Positions 1 through 6,116 are shown, numbered from the stretch's first letter. The stretch is 11,385 nt of DNA from an uncultured Bacilli bacterium (GCA_947599755.1 CANQFO010000031.1:1-11385), one strand, 5' to 3'. Numbers and translations are program-made. Notes: a model not told the origin generated them from the sequence alone.

Positions 1-837
1 AAAAATCCAGATGTATTGGTTATGACAGCAACTCCGATACCAAGAACTTTGGCTCTAATTTTATATGGAGATTTGGATATTTCGATTATTGATGAATTAC
101 CACCAAATCGAAAAAAAGTAGAAACATTTGCTGTGAATAAAAAAATGACACAAAGAGTAAATGCTTTTATCGAAAAACAGATACAAGAGGGTCGTCAAGC
201 ATATATTGTGTGCCCTTTGGTAGAAGAAAATGAAGAATTAGATTTAAAATCAGTAGAAGAATTATATGAAACTTATCAAAAAGAAATTTTTCCACAATAC
301 AAAGTAGAATATATCCATGGAAAAATGAGACCAAAAGAAAAAGATGATATTATGCAAAGATTTAAAGAAGGGGAAATAGATGTCTTGATCTCTACTACGG
401 TTATTGAAGTTGGCGTGGATGTCCCTAATGCCAATATCATGGTTATAGAAAATGCAGAAAGATTTGGTTTAGCTGCTTTACATCAATTAAGAGGAAGAGT
501 AGGAAGAGGAGAATATCAATCTTTTTGTATTTTGAAATATGAAGCAAGAGGAGAAAATGTTCGAGAAAGAATGAAAATCATGTGTGAAACCAATGACGGA
601 TTTGTCATATCTGAGAAAGACCTAGAATTAAGAGGATCAGGAGATTTCTTTGGAACGATGCAACATGGTTTGCCAGAATTTAAGATTGCAAATTTATTTG
701 AAGATATGCCAATTCTAAAAATGGTTCAAAGTGCAGCTATAAAAATTTTACAGAAAGATCCAAAGCTAGAAAAGAAGGAAAATGCTTTACTAAAAGAATT
801 AGTAAAAGATAAATTTATGAAAAGAATAGAACTCTAA
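1..837 (+). CDS. recG: ATP-dependent DNA helicase RecG, C-terminal part (5' end outside window)
   Basis: This is the C-terminal ~278 residues of RecG (usual length about 680), the double-stranded DNA translocase that remodels stalled forks and branched recombination intermediates. The reading frame is open to base 1, so the start lies outside the window. Visible helicase motifs are motif III (TATPIPRTLAL, just after the left edge), motif V around STTVIEVGVDVPNA, and motif VI QLRGRVGRG. These are followed by the RecG-specific C-terminal region DLELRGSGDFFGTMQHG, close to the TRG motif that couples ATP hydrolysis to translocation. The gene ends normally at TAA 835-837, inside its own terminator hairpin, so the element downstream has not damaged it. 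The family assignment is very secure. It is chromosomal and marks the left flank of the inserted element. Confidence 0.96.
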   Translation, partial: KNPDVLVMTATPIPRTLALILYGDLDISIIDELPPNRKKVETFAVNKKMTQRVNAFIEKQIQEGRQAYIVCPLVEENEELDLKSVEELYETYQKEIFPQYKVEYIHGKMRPKEKDDIMQRFKEGEIDVLISTTVIEVGVDVPNANIMVIENAERFGLAALHQLRGRVGRGEYQSFCILKYEARGENVRERMKIMCETNDGFVISEKDLELRGSGDFFGTMQHGLPEFKIANLFEDMPILKMVQSAAIKILQKDPKLEKKENALLKELVKDKFMKRIEL

Positions 838-859
838 GTGAAAAGATAGAGTTCTTTTT
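828..859 (+). terminator. Rho-independent terminator of recG
   Basis: A perfect 9-bp stem, AGAACTCTA (828-836) with TAGAGTTCT (847-855), has a 10-nt loop and is followed by TTTTC. The recG stop codon is inside the left arm. It is well placed to end the recG transcript before the mobile element. Confidence 0.85.
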
Positions 860-888
860 CTATAAAAATTAGTTTAGAGTCTAAAAGA

Positions 889-918
889 ATTGACTTTTTT
901 ATATTAAAAAAGTATAAA
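889..918 (+). promoter_or_regulatory. Possible sigma-A promoter at the left junction
   Basis: TTGACT (890-895) and TATAAA (913-918) are separated by 17 bp. It reads rightwards and lies across the presumed left junction of the element. It may be a chromosomal promoter fragment that originally served the gene now beyond the right end, or an accident of A/T-rich sequence. Confidence 0.35.
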
Positions 919-925
919 TAACCCC

Positions 926-944
926 AAAAGCCTTATTTTAAGGC
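926..944 (-). terminator. Possible minus-strand terminator near left end
   Basis: GCCTTA (930-935) pairs with TAAGGC (939-944) across a 3-nt loop. On the minus strand the hairpin is followed by TTTTGGGG. It would catch leftward transcripts leaving the element towards recG, behind the stronger terminator at 1043-1084. The short T-run makes it tentative. Confidence 0.4.
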
Positions 945-960
945 ATAGATAAATGATTCG

Positions 961-991
961 GTAGTAAATTTACTACTAATTTACTACTTTA
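961..991. repeat. Left-end integrase arm-type sites (DR2-like), tandem and palindromic
   Basis: TTACTACTAAT (970-980) and TTACTACTTTA (981-991) are tandem copies with an 11-bp period. A third copy in the opposite orientation gives the perfect 16-bp palindrome GTAGTAAATTTACTAC (961-976). The core TAGTAAATT matches, from memory, the DR2 site bound by the N-terminal domain of Tn916 Int. The same 11-bp-period repeat is found at the right end inside int, as expected for arm sites on both sides of the recombining ends. Confidence 0.75.
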
Positions 992-1004
992 TAAAAATTT
1001 TTGT

Positions 1005-1020
1005 AAAGAGCCTTGATATG
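1005..1020 (+). repeat. Left copy of a 16-bp inverted repeat shared with the int leader
   Basis: AAAGAGCCTTGATATG here is the exact reverse complement of 9623-9638 just upstream of int. The following bases also resemble the int promoter region in direct orientation (GAGCCTTG, AT-rich spacer, TTGCATAT at 1032-1039). A possible promoter (TTGTAA 1001-1006, TATAAT 1025-1030, 18-bp spacer) overlaps it. It may be a binding site used at both ends, perhaps by Xis or a regulator. Confidence 0.6.
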
Positions 1021-1042
1021 ATATTATAATCTTGCATATTTG

Positions 1043-1084
1043 ATAAAAAAAACGATTAAGATAATTTTTAAATTCTTAATCGTT
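1043..1084 (-). terminator. Rho-independent terminator of the XRE regulator
   Basis: A perfect 11-bp inverted repeat, AACGATTAAGA (1051-1061) with TCTTAATCGTT (1074-1084), is followed on the minus strand by a run of Ts (the A-run 1044-1052 on the plus strand). It begins two bases past the stop codon of the minus-strand gene. Confidence 0.85.
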
Positions 1085-1085
1085 C

Positions 1086-1319
1086 CTATTTCTTTATTAG
1101 CATATCAATAGTAACATCTAATGCAACAGATATTTTGTAAAGTGTTTCAAAAGAGAAGCCACAATTTGCTTTTTCACTTTCTAATCTTCTCATATATTCA
1201 TCAGTAACACCTATTGCTGTTGCAATGTCAGAAGATGTTAAGCCTTTTTGTTTTCGATATTTCTTTACATTATTTCTAATTATATTATATATGTTTTTAC
1301 TAAAATAGACCCTTTTCAT
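1086..1319 (-). CDS. Small XRE/Cro-CI family transcriptional regulator
   Basis: This 77-residue protein is almost entirely one helix-turn-helix domain. Its core reads RKQKGLTSSDIATAIGVTDEYMRRLESEK, continuing to FETLYKISVALDVTIDMLIK. This is the usual five-helix XRE fold, with the recognition helix near VTDEYMRRLE. I place the start at the ATG at 1319-1317, because AAGGAG (minus strand, 1332-1327) sits 7 nt upstream. A GTG at 1340 would add 7 residues but encodes the ribosome site itself. The gene is divergent from the 71-aa gene at 1461, with about 140 bp between the starts. It therefore probably controls both itself and the rightward cargo promoter from that gap. Its position next to the left end is typical of an element-borne repressor. 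The DNA-binding fold is secure; target and inducer are unknown. Confidence 0.88.
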   Translation of the reverse strand: MKRVYFSKNIYNIIRNNVKKYRKQKGLTSSDIATAIGVTDEYMRRLESEKANCGFSFETLYKISVALDVTIDMLIKK

Positions 1320-1402
1320 ATATAAACTCCTTATATCCACATTTTAAACTAAAAATAAAAATAATGCCGTAACTTTATTGTTTACATTTATGTTAAAAAG
1401 TA

Positions 1403-1431
1403 TTGATTTTTAAATGAATTTGTGATAATAT
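1403..1431 (+). promoter_or_regulatory. Promoter for the 71-aa gene
   Basis: TTGATT (1403-1408) and TAATAT (1426-1431) are separated by 17 bp, with an upstream TG (1423-1424) forming an extended -10. It reads rightward, 30 bp before the ATG at 1461, in the divergent gap with the XRE regulator, which is the likely controller. No clear repressor operator was found. Confidence 0.6.
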
Positions 1432-1460
1432 TTTTGTAAATTTGAAAAAGGAATAATTTT

Positions 1461-1676
1461 ATGGAAGAAATAAACAAAGATTTTAATATACCATATTATA
1501 TATTTGAAGAAATATTAGAATATGTAGAACTTACAGCAAAAGGAAAATGTAAAACTATGAAATGGGAAAATATAAAGTCTTTACTTAATCTAGCAGTTAT
1601 TAACAATAGATTAACTAATGAACAAGCAAGATATTTAAAGGAAACATTTTGTAGAGAACACAATATTAGAGAATAA
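1461..1676 (+). CDS. Small protein of unknown function (71 aa)
   Basis: I do not recognise a family. The protein is soluble with no membrane segment, and looks mainly helical: an acidic N-terminal part (EEILEYVELTAKGKC), a central KTMKWENIKSLLNLAV helix, then a basic C-terminal helix NEQARYLKETFCREHN. The start is supported by AAAAAGGA (1445-1452), 8 nt before the ATG, and by a good upstream promoter. It stands alone between a divergent XRE regulator and the membrane-protein cargo, which has its own promoter. By position it could be a small partner of the regulator (antirepressor or co-regulator), but no motif supports this. It is very likely a real gene, given its ribosome site, promoter and normal codon use. 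Confidence 0.7.
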   Translation: MEEINKDFNIPYYIFEEILEYVELTAKGKCKTMKWENIKSLLNLAVINNRLTNEQARYLKETFCREHNIRE

Positions 1677-1691
1677 ATTTAAAAAAAAAGG

Positions 1692-1720
1692 TAGTATTTT
1701 GTCGAATAATGTAATATAAT
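1692..1720 (+). promoter_or_regulatory. Promoter of membrane-protein cargo containing a Spo0A-box-like site
   Basis: TATAAT (1715-1720) has a weak -35, TAGTAT (1692-1697), 17 bp upstream. Between them lies TGTCGAA (1700-1706) in the context TTTTGTCGAATAATG. TGTCGAA matches the consensus 0A box bound by the sporulation and stationary-phase regulator Spo0A. A site in the spacer would be expected to repress. The transcript would cover 1749-3848. The match is only 7 bases, so binding is a hypothesis. Confidence 0.55.
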
Positions 1721-1748
1721 AAAACAAATTTAAAGGGGGAATTTAAAA

Positions 1749-2876
1749 ATGAAAGAATTATTAAGAAATAAGAAACTATTGATTGGTAGTGCTATTCTAT
1801 TATTTATTGTAATTATTGCAATAATACTAATAGTTAATTTAGGAAATAGTCCAGAAAAAAACATAAAGAAATATTGTGATAGCATAGTTAAGGGAACTTA
1901 TGGAGATATTATTGATATTGCTTATATTCCTGATAGCGAATTTATCACAAAAGATAAAATAGAGAAAGAAAAACAAATATATTTTGAAAATATGTCAAAA
2001 GAAAGTAATATAACAAGTTGTGAATATTCAAAAGCAAATGAGACAGACGAAAAAATAACATATAAATTAACTATAAACGGCGATAGTACTAAAAATATAG
2101 ATGTTGATAAAAAAACAAATAAAATTATATTAGATGGAATATATGAAACTAAAACAATAGAAACATTTGTTGATTCAAAAGTAACTATTGATAGTAAAGA
2201 AGTTAAAGATATTTCTAAACAAGACGACAAATTTATTTATAAGGCAATTATTTTATCAAATGTTGATTATGAAATAAAAATAACACCTAAAAATGGAGTA
2301 AGTGAAGAAATCATTAGCCAATATATAAAAGAAGAAGAAAAAGACGCTAAATTAACATTACTTGACAGAAAAACTGATTTGGAAAATGGAACTGATACAA
2401 TTTCATATTCTCGTGAGTTAGATAATGGTATACTTAAACTTAATGAAAAATTTGATTTAATATTCAAATTTAATAGTTTAAATAATTGGGAATATTCTAC
2501 AAAAGAAGAAAAAGAACTTACAAAAAATTGGAACCTTAATGGTGGTGTATGGAAAGGTGAAGATGGAGAAACTGAATTAACATTAGAATTATCTCAAAAT
2601 GGTAATGAAATAACTGGAACATATACTTGGAAACTTGGAACAAGAAAAGTTCAAACATATACAAGTGGAAAAATAACTGACATAGATAGTTCAAAATCAG
2701 AAATAGAATTCAAAGGAACAGAAACTACATATTTTGTAACAAGTGGTAAACAATTCGGAAATACAAAAGATGTTACAACAACTTTTAGTATAACAAATAA
2801 TGGTTTAACTATGAGTGTTCCAACAGATGGTTTAACTACATGGGCTAGTACATATCAATTAAAAAAAAGTAATTAA
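1749..2876 (+). CDS. Membrane-anchored extracytoplasmic protein with NTF2-like/TcaA-like and beta-rich domains
   Basis: This 375-residue protein probably has its N-terminus inside and most of the chain outside the cell. It begins with a basic stretch (KELLRNKKLL) and a single hydrophobic segment at about residues 10-31. There is no lipobox cysteine, so it is a membrane anchor, not a lipoprotein. Residues ~35-130 (EKNIKKYCDSIVKGTYGDI, then PDSEFITKDK) look like the NTF2-like fold common after such anchors in Firmicutes. Residues ~130-185 resemble the small beta domains of TcaA-type proteins. Residues ~260-375 (GGVWKGEDGETEL, GNEITGTYTW) look like a compact beta barrel ending in TTWASTYQLKK. 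These domain guesses rest on sequence feel only. Ribosome site AAAGGGGG lies about 9 nt before the ATG. The next gene follows after 38 bp and has the same architecture, so the two probably work together as surface cargo. Confidence 0.75.
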   Translation: MKELLRNKKLLIGSAILLFIVIIAIILIVNLGNSPEKNIKKYCDSIVKGTYGDIIDIAYIPDSEFITKDKIEKEKQIYFENMSKESNITSCEYSKANETDEKITYKLTINGDSTKNIDVDKKTNKIILDGIYETKTIETFVDSKVTIDSKEVKDISKQDDKFIYKAIILSNVDYEIKITPKNGVSEEIISQYIKEEEKDAKLTLLDRKTDLENGTDTISYSRELDNGILKLNEKFDLIFKFNSLNNWEYSTKEEKELTKNWNLNGGVWKGEDGETELTLELSQNGNEITGTYTWKLGTRKVQTYTSGKITDIDSSKSEIEFKGTETTYFVTSGKQFGNTKDVTTTFSITNNGLTMSVPTDGLTTWASTYQLKKSN

Positions 2877-2914
2877 ATGATTATTGAAAATATAAATTAT
2901 TTAAGGGGTAGAAA

Positions 2915-3848
2915 ATGAAAAATAAAAAAGTTTTAATTATTATTTTAGTAATTGTGGCAATATTAGTTATTGCATGTGCCGTTGGTGGTTTTTTATACTA
3001 CCAAAACATGAAAAAAAATCAAGAAGAAGAATATAATCAAGCAGTAAAAAAATATGAAAGAATAGTAGAAACAGCCAACAAAATAAATACTACAATAGAC
3101 GATAAAGTAAAATCAACAAATGATTTTATTGCGACAAACCCAGATGTACGGAGAAGATAAAACTACAATAGAAGAATTAAAAAATACAATAACAGAATTA
3201 GAAAAATTAAAAATTGAAATTATAGAAAAATCAAATAAAACAAATGAACTTAATAATGCAATAGAAAAAATGGAAAATCAAATAAATCAAGCAGACGATA
3301 AAATATTAAATACAAAAAAGCTTGCTAAAACTGGTAATGAAACAACAGAAAATGAGCAAAATGCAGTTAATGAAGAAAATACATCTAATACAAAAAATGA
3401 AATTATTATTAGCGAAGATAGTAATGTAGATGTTCTTATGGACAACATAGATACATTAGTTAATAAAGTAAACGAACAAGTTAAAGCAGAAACTGAAAGA
3501 AAAGCCGAAGAAGAAAGAAAAGCAAAAGAATTAGAAGCAAAAAAAGTATACGCCGGAACTTATAAAAATAGTCAAGGAAAAACTGAAACTATAACTATAA
3601 ATGAAAATGGAGATTTATATTATAATAGTTATAAAATAGATATAAACAAAAAAGACAGGTCGGGTGCTATTATAATATATCGTGGAGATACTGATGGTTG
3701 TTTATTATATCCAGTAGGAACAACTCTTGCTGTATGGGATAGCAATACTAATGGAGAAAAAGCAACAGATAAAAATAAAATAAGAATATTATTTCATGGC
3801 GGTGGTGTTCCAGATATAAATACAGATGTATATTATAAATTAGATTAA
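2915..3848 (+). pseudogene. Membrane-anchored coiled-coil surface protein, interrupted by a frameshift
   Basis: Two overlapping reading frames form one gene. The first (2915-3160) has a basic start, a transmembrane segment at about residues 7-29 and the beginning of a helical stalk. It then runs out of frame after NPDV. The second continues the stalk in the next frame (GEDKTTIEELKNTI onwards). Dropping the C at 3149, or restoring two lost bases nearby, rejoins them into a protein of about 310 residues. The stalk is a long E/K/N-rich coiled coil, including KAETERKAEEERKAKELEAK. It ends in a ~95-residue beta-rich domain from YAGTYKNSQGKTETITI to VYYKLD. Ribosome site AAGGGGT (2903-2909) supports the start. 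It appears co-transcribed with the preceding membrane protein. It could be a true decayed gene or a sequencing error; an internal ATG at 3120 has no ribosome site and is unlikely to start a real protein. Confidence 0.75.
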
Positions 3849-3853
3849 AAATA

Positions 3854-3891
3854 AAAAGTGATTAGTTTCATTTATGATCCTAATCACTTTT
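3854..3891. terminator. Bidirectional terminator after the surface-protein genes
   Basis: A perfect 12-bp stem, AAAAGTGATTAG (3854-3865) with CTAATCACTTTT (3880-3891), has a 14-nt loop and T/A runs on both sides. It ends rightward transcription of the cargo genes and could also back up the minus-strand terminator next to it. Confidence 0.85.
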
Positions 3892-3908
3892 CTTAATAAA
3901 AGAATTAA

Positions 3909-3932
3909 AAAGCAGTAGATTTCTACTGCTTT
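3909..3932 (-). terminator. Terminator of the minus-strand 133-aa gene
   Basis: An 11-bp stem, AAAGCAGTAGA (3909-3919) with TCTACTGCTTT (3922-3932), has a 2-nt loop. On the minus strand it is followed by TTAATTCTTTT. The stop codon of the gene (3923-3925) lies inside the hairpin, so the last codons also encode the terminator arm. Confidence 0.8.
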
Positions 3933-4324
3933 GTTATTTTATGAAATACGTGCATTATGTCGTTATATTCGAATATATTGTTGAATAAGTCTACTACATT
4001 ATCTATATCGTATGTATAATTACATTCATAATTATATAATTCATATTCAATGATAATGTTTTTTTCTTCATTAGTTAAATTATTAAGCCAAGTTTTCTTT
4101 TCTTTTTCTTTCTTTAACATCCATTGCATAATTTCTTTGAATTTTGATTTTAAGCAAATACTTCCATAACCAAATGATGTTAATTCATTTTCACTTGTTG
4201 CTCCTAATTTTTTCATAGCGTCTTGTAATTGACTTTGAGAAAAAGCATAAGTAACATTTTGCTTGTAAAATTCTTCTTCTGTATAACTCTTATTGTAGAT
4301 TTCTAAAAGTTCATTTTTTGTCAT
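3923..4324 (-). CDS. Uncharacterised 133-aa protein, phage/mobile-element type
   Basis: This soluble protein has an N-terminal MTKNELLEIYNKSYTEEEFY, a central aromatic/glycine patch (LTSFGYGSICL) at about residues 47-57, a basic helix (KKEKEKKTWLNNLTNEEKN), and an acidic tyrosine-rich tail with YECNYTYDIDN. I have a general memory of similar uncharacterised proteins in Firmicute phages, but cannot assign a function. The start is the ATG at 4324-4322, with ribosome site AAAGGAAG about 8 nt upstream. An in-frame TTG at 4360 would extend it by 12 residues but has no ribosome site and falls at the edge of a large palindrome. It is oriented against both neighbours and has its own terminator, so it is an independent unit. 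Its promoter must lie in or beside the palindrome at 4360-4500. A defence or superinfection role is possible but unsupported. Confidence 0.72.
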   Translation of the reverse strand: MTKNELLEIYNKSYTEEEFYKQNVTYAFSQSQLQDAMKKLGATSENELTSFGYGSICLKSKFKEIMQWMLKKEKEKKTWLNNLTNEEKNIIIEYELYNYECNYTYDIDNVVDLFNNIFEYNDIMHVFHKITKQ

Positions 4325-4359
4325 ATTTGACACTTCCTTTCTAAAATTATTTCTTTGCA

Positions 4360-4500
4360 ATATATTTACTTGTCAATGTTCTACTAACAAAGAAACATAT
4401 TTTGCGACAATATCAAATAATAGCTCAATAGGTTTATGACCTTGATATTGTAAAAGCAAAATATGTTAGCTTATAATGGAACATTGATTAGTAAATATAT
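4360..4500. repeat. Large imperfect palindrome (~141 bp)
   Basis: The left arm (4360-4416) and right arm (4442-4500) are near reverse complements. Four perfectly paired blocks occur in the same order: ATATATTTACT, TCAATGTTC, AACATATTTTGC and ACAATATCAA, separated by short mismatched stretches. The central loop is about 25 nt. It occupies most of the gap between the minus-strand 133-aa gene and the sigma-factor gene. A cruciform, a single-strand origin, a paired operator or a small-RNA precursor are all possible. See findings. Confidence 0.85.
4448..4477 (+). promoter_or_regulatory. Possible rightward promoter inside the palindrome
   Basis: TTGTAA (4448-4453) and TATAAT (4472-4477) are 18 bp apart within the right arm. 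The mismatched segment of the palindrome contains the TATAAT, so the left arm does not carry a mirror-image copy of it. Transcription would start near 4485, over 200 bp ahead of the sigma-factor gene, giving a long leader. Confidence 0.45.
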
Positions 4501-4621
4501 GGAAATAATAAGCGAAAAAGGAAAAAGATGACATAGTTTTTATAACAATTATAGATAATAAAAAGTAATTAGATTCAAAATTGTTTTTTTTTGTTTTGCT
4601 ATATATTATATAGATTAAAAA

Positions 4622-4630
4622 TGGTATAAT
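4622..4630 (+). promoter_or_regulatory. Extended -10 promoter for the sigma-factor gene
   Basis: TGGTATAAT is a perfect extended -10 (TGn plus TATAAT) 60 bp before the ATG at 4691. No good -35 is visible (tatatt at 4602-4607), which is normal for extended -10 promoters. The remaining gap 4501-4690 is A/T-rich and shows no gene. Confidence 0.55.
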
Positions 4631-4690
4631 TATATTATAAATTTTATATTGCGTTAATTAAAATATAAATTCAAATAAGGTGGGAGTTAT

Positions 4691-5965
4691 ATGGATTTTG
4701 AAGAGATATTAAAAAAATATGAGGGATTAGTAAAAAGCATTGCAAAAAAATATATTGGAAATGGTCTTTCGTTTGAAGATTTAGTACAATATGGAAATAT
4801 TGGTCTTTGGCAAGCATCAGAAAAATTTAATGAAAGTTTAGGTTATGAATTTTCTACTTATTCTACTTATTGGATAAAATCTGAAATTGAAAACGGAATA
4901 GCAGAATTAGGCAATTTATCAAAATACAAGAAAAAACAAGTAAACAAAATGAAACAAGTCGAAAACGAATTAACCCAAGAATTAAAACGTGATCCTACTG
5001 ATAAAGAAATCGCTAATAAACTAGAAATGCCATTAGAAAAATTAGTTGAATTAAAGACTATATCACAACAAAATATTCCACTAGAAAAAACTATTGATAG
5101 TGAAAATGATTTTGTTGTAGCTGATTTTATAGCTGATAAATCTATGACACCTGAAGAACAACTAATCTACAATGAAGAGAAAAAAGATAGTGAATTAATT
5201 AGAGAAGCATTTTTAAAAACTTTATATCCTCATGAAAAACTTATTTATATATTAAAAAATAAAAAAGAAATAAATAATACAAAAATAGCAAAAAAGCTTG
5301 GGGTTAATAGGGTTAGAATTAAGCAAATAGAAGAAAATATTGAGAATAAACTTAATGATTTTTATTATTCTGACGAATATCATAATATAACTAATGGTAA
5401 AACGGATCGTTTATTAAAAGATATTATTGAAAAACAAAAAAGAAATATTGAGGTATCTGCAAAAGCAGATAAAATTGCTAAATATGAAGATTATGAAAAA
5501 TTAAAAGAAAAAAATTTTAAAGATATATCAACAAGGTTTCAAGAAGAATATGCAATAAATTTAAGATATCCAACTTTTGAAGAACAATTTAATAATATTT
5601 GCGAACAAAAAAATATAACTGAATCAATGTTTTGCAGAGCAACAAATTTGAGTGAAGAGACGTTTAAATATTATAAAACTAAAGGAGCAATACCAAGTAT
5701 AAAAGCAATGGTATCTTTTGGTATATACTTTAAATTAGGAAGTCATACTATAAACGCACTTTTAGATACAGTTGGATATAGTTTTAAAAAAAATAATAGG
5801 ACGCATCTTGCGTATACCTTTGTTTTAGAAGAATTAAAAGGATATCCTATTGAATATTGTAATAAAGTATTAGAATTGTTAGGTATTGAGGAAAAAGATT
5901 TATTAAATAGGTATCCAAAAGGTAAAAAGGAAAGTAAGAAAAGACAAGAACAAAAGAAAAATTAA
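4691..5965 (+). CDS. RNA polymerase sigma-70 family factor with C-terminal XRE-like domain
   Basis: This 424-residue protein resembles a primary-type sigma factor without region 1. Region 2 spans about residues 8-72, with FEDLVQYGNIGLWQASEKFN (core-polymerase binding) and FSTYSTYWIKSEIENGI (-10 melting and recognition). Region 3 is around 90-118 (ENELTQELKRDPTDKEIANKL). Region 4 spans about 171-222, with a helix-turn-helix INNTKIAKKLGVNRVRIKQIE. A usual sigma would end here, but another ~200 residues follow: a charged helical linker, then at ~295-412 a domain resembling Cro/CI-like regulators (NLSEETFKYYKTKGAIPSIKAM, then NALLDTVGYSF and AYTFVLEELKGYP). It could redirect the polymerase to element promoters, with the extra domain giving DNA or signal specificity. 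Ribosome site AAGGTGGGAG precedes the ATG; two terminators follow. The sigma assignment is strong; the fusion's role is inferred. Confidence 0.88.
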   Translation: MDFEEILKKYEGLVKSIAKKYIGNGLSFEDLVQYGNIGLWQASEKFNESLGYEFSTYSTYWIKSEIENGIAELGNLSKYKKKQVNKMKQVENELTQELKRDPTDKEIANKLEMPLEKLVELKTISQQNIPLEKTIDSENDFVVADFIADKSMTPEEQLIYNEEKKDSELIREAFLKTLYPHEKLIYILKNKKEINNTKIAKKLGVNRVRIKQIEENIENKLNDFYYSDEYHNITNGKTDRLLKDIIEKQKRNIEVSAKADKIAKYEDYEKLKEKNFKDISTRFQEEYAINLRYPTFEEQFNNICEQKNITESMFCRATNLSEETFKYYKTKGAIPSIKAMVSFGIYFKLGSHTINALLDTVGYSFKKNNRTHLAYTFVLEELKGYPIEYCNKVLELLGIEEKDLLNRYPKGKKESKKRQEQKKN

Positions 5966-6021
5966 AATAAAAATGATTATTTATTTTTTATCAAAGTATC
6001 TTGATTTGTTAATTTTTATAG

Positions 6022-6049
6022 AAGCTGTAATAAAATACGGCTTTTTTTT
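6022..6049 (+). terminator. Terminator after the sigma-factor gene
   Basis: AAGCTGTA (6022-6029) pairs with TACGGCTT (6036-6043), 8 bp with one G-T pair and a 6-nt loop, followed by eight Ts in all. A textbook rho-independent terminator. Confidence 0.88.
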
Positions 6050-6053
6050 GTAT

Positions 6054-6091
6054 GTAAAAAAAGGTGCATCATTTATACACCTCTTTTTTAC
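6054..6091. terminator. Second terminator, likely bidirectional
   Basis: GTAAAAAAAGGTG pairs with CACCTCTTTTTTAC with one mismatch and an 11-nt loop. A- and T-runs on both sides allow termination in either direction. With the previous terminator it insulates the mobilisation operon from the sigma gene, so the operon must have its own promoter between 6087 and 6179. Confidence 0.75.
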
Positions 6092-6116
6092 AACCAAATA
6101 TAAAATCACCTATAAC
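6087..6116 (+). promoter_or_regulatory. Candidate promoter of the mobilisation operon
   Basis: TTTACA (6087-6092) and TATAAC (6111-6116) are spaced by 18 bp, just past the double terminator. It is a moderate sigma-A match. The element's own sigma factor could read a promoter here instead, and its recognition sequence is unknown. Confidence 0.4.

Noticed and set aside
961..991. CRISPR-like repeat
   Set aside because: Short 11-bp tandem units without spacers, no cas genes; explained as integrase arm sites.
1922..2230. Minus-strand open frame of 102 codons
   Set aside because: Lies wholly within the plus-strand membrane-protein gene, has a low-complexity hydrophobic translation, no ribosome site and no promoter: a shadow of the real frame.
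2267..2467. Minus-strand open frame of 66 codons
   Set aside because: Also inside the same plus-strand gene, serine-rich translation, no ribosome site.
3120..3848. Separate 242-aa protein starting at ATG 3120
   Set aside because: No ribosome site, and its first ten residues are out-of-frame reading of the upstream gene; it is the second half of one frameshifted gene.
4499..4531. Tiny open frame (10 codons) after the palindrome
   Set aside because: No ribosome site, too short, no recognisable peptide.
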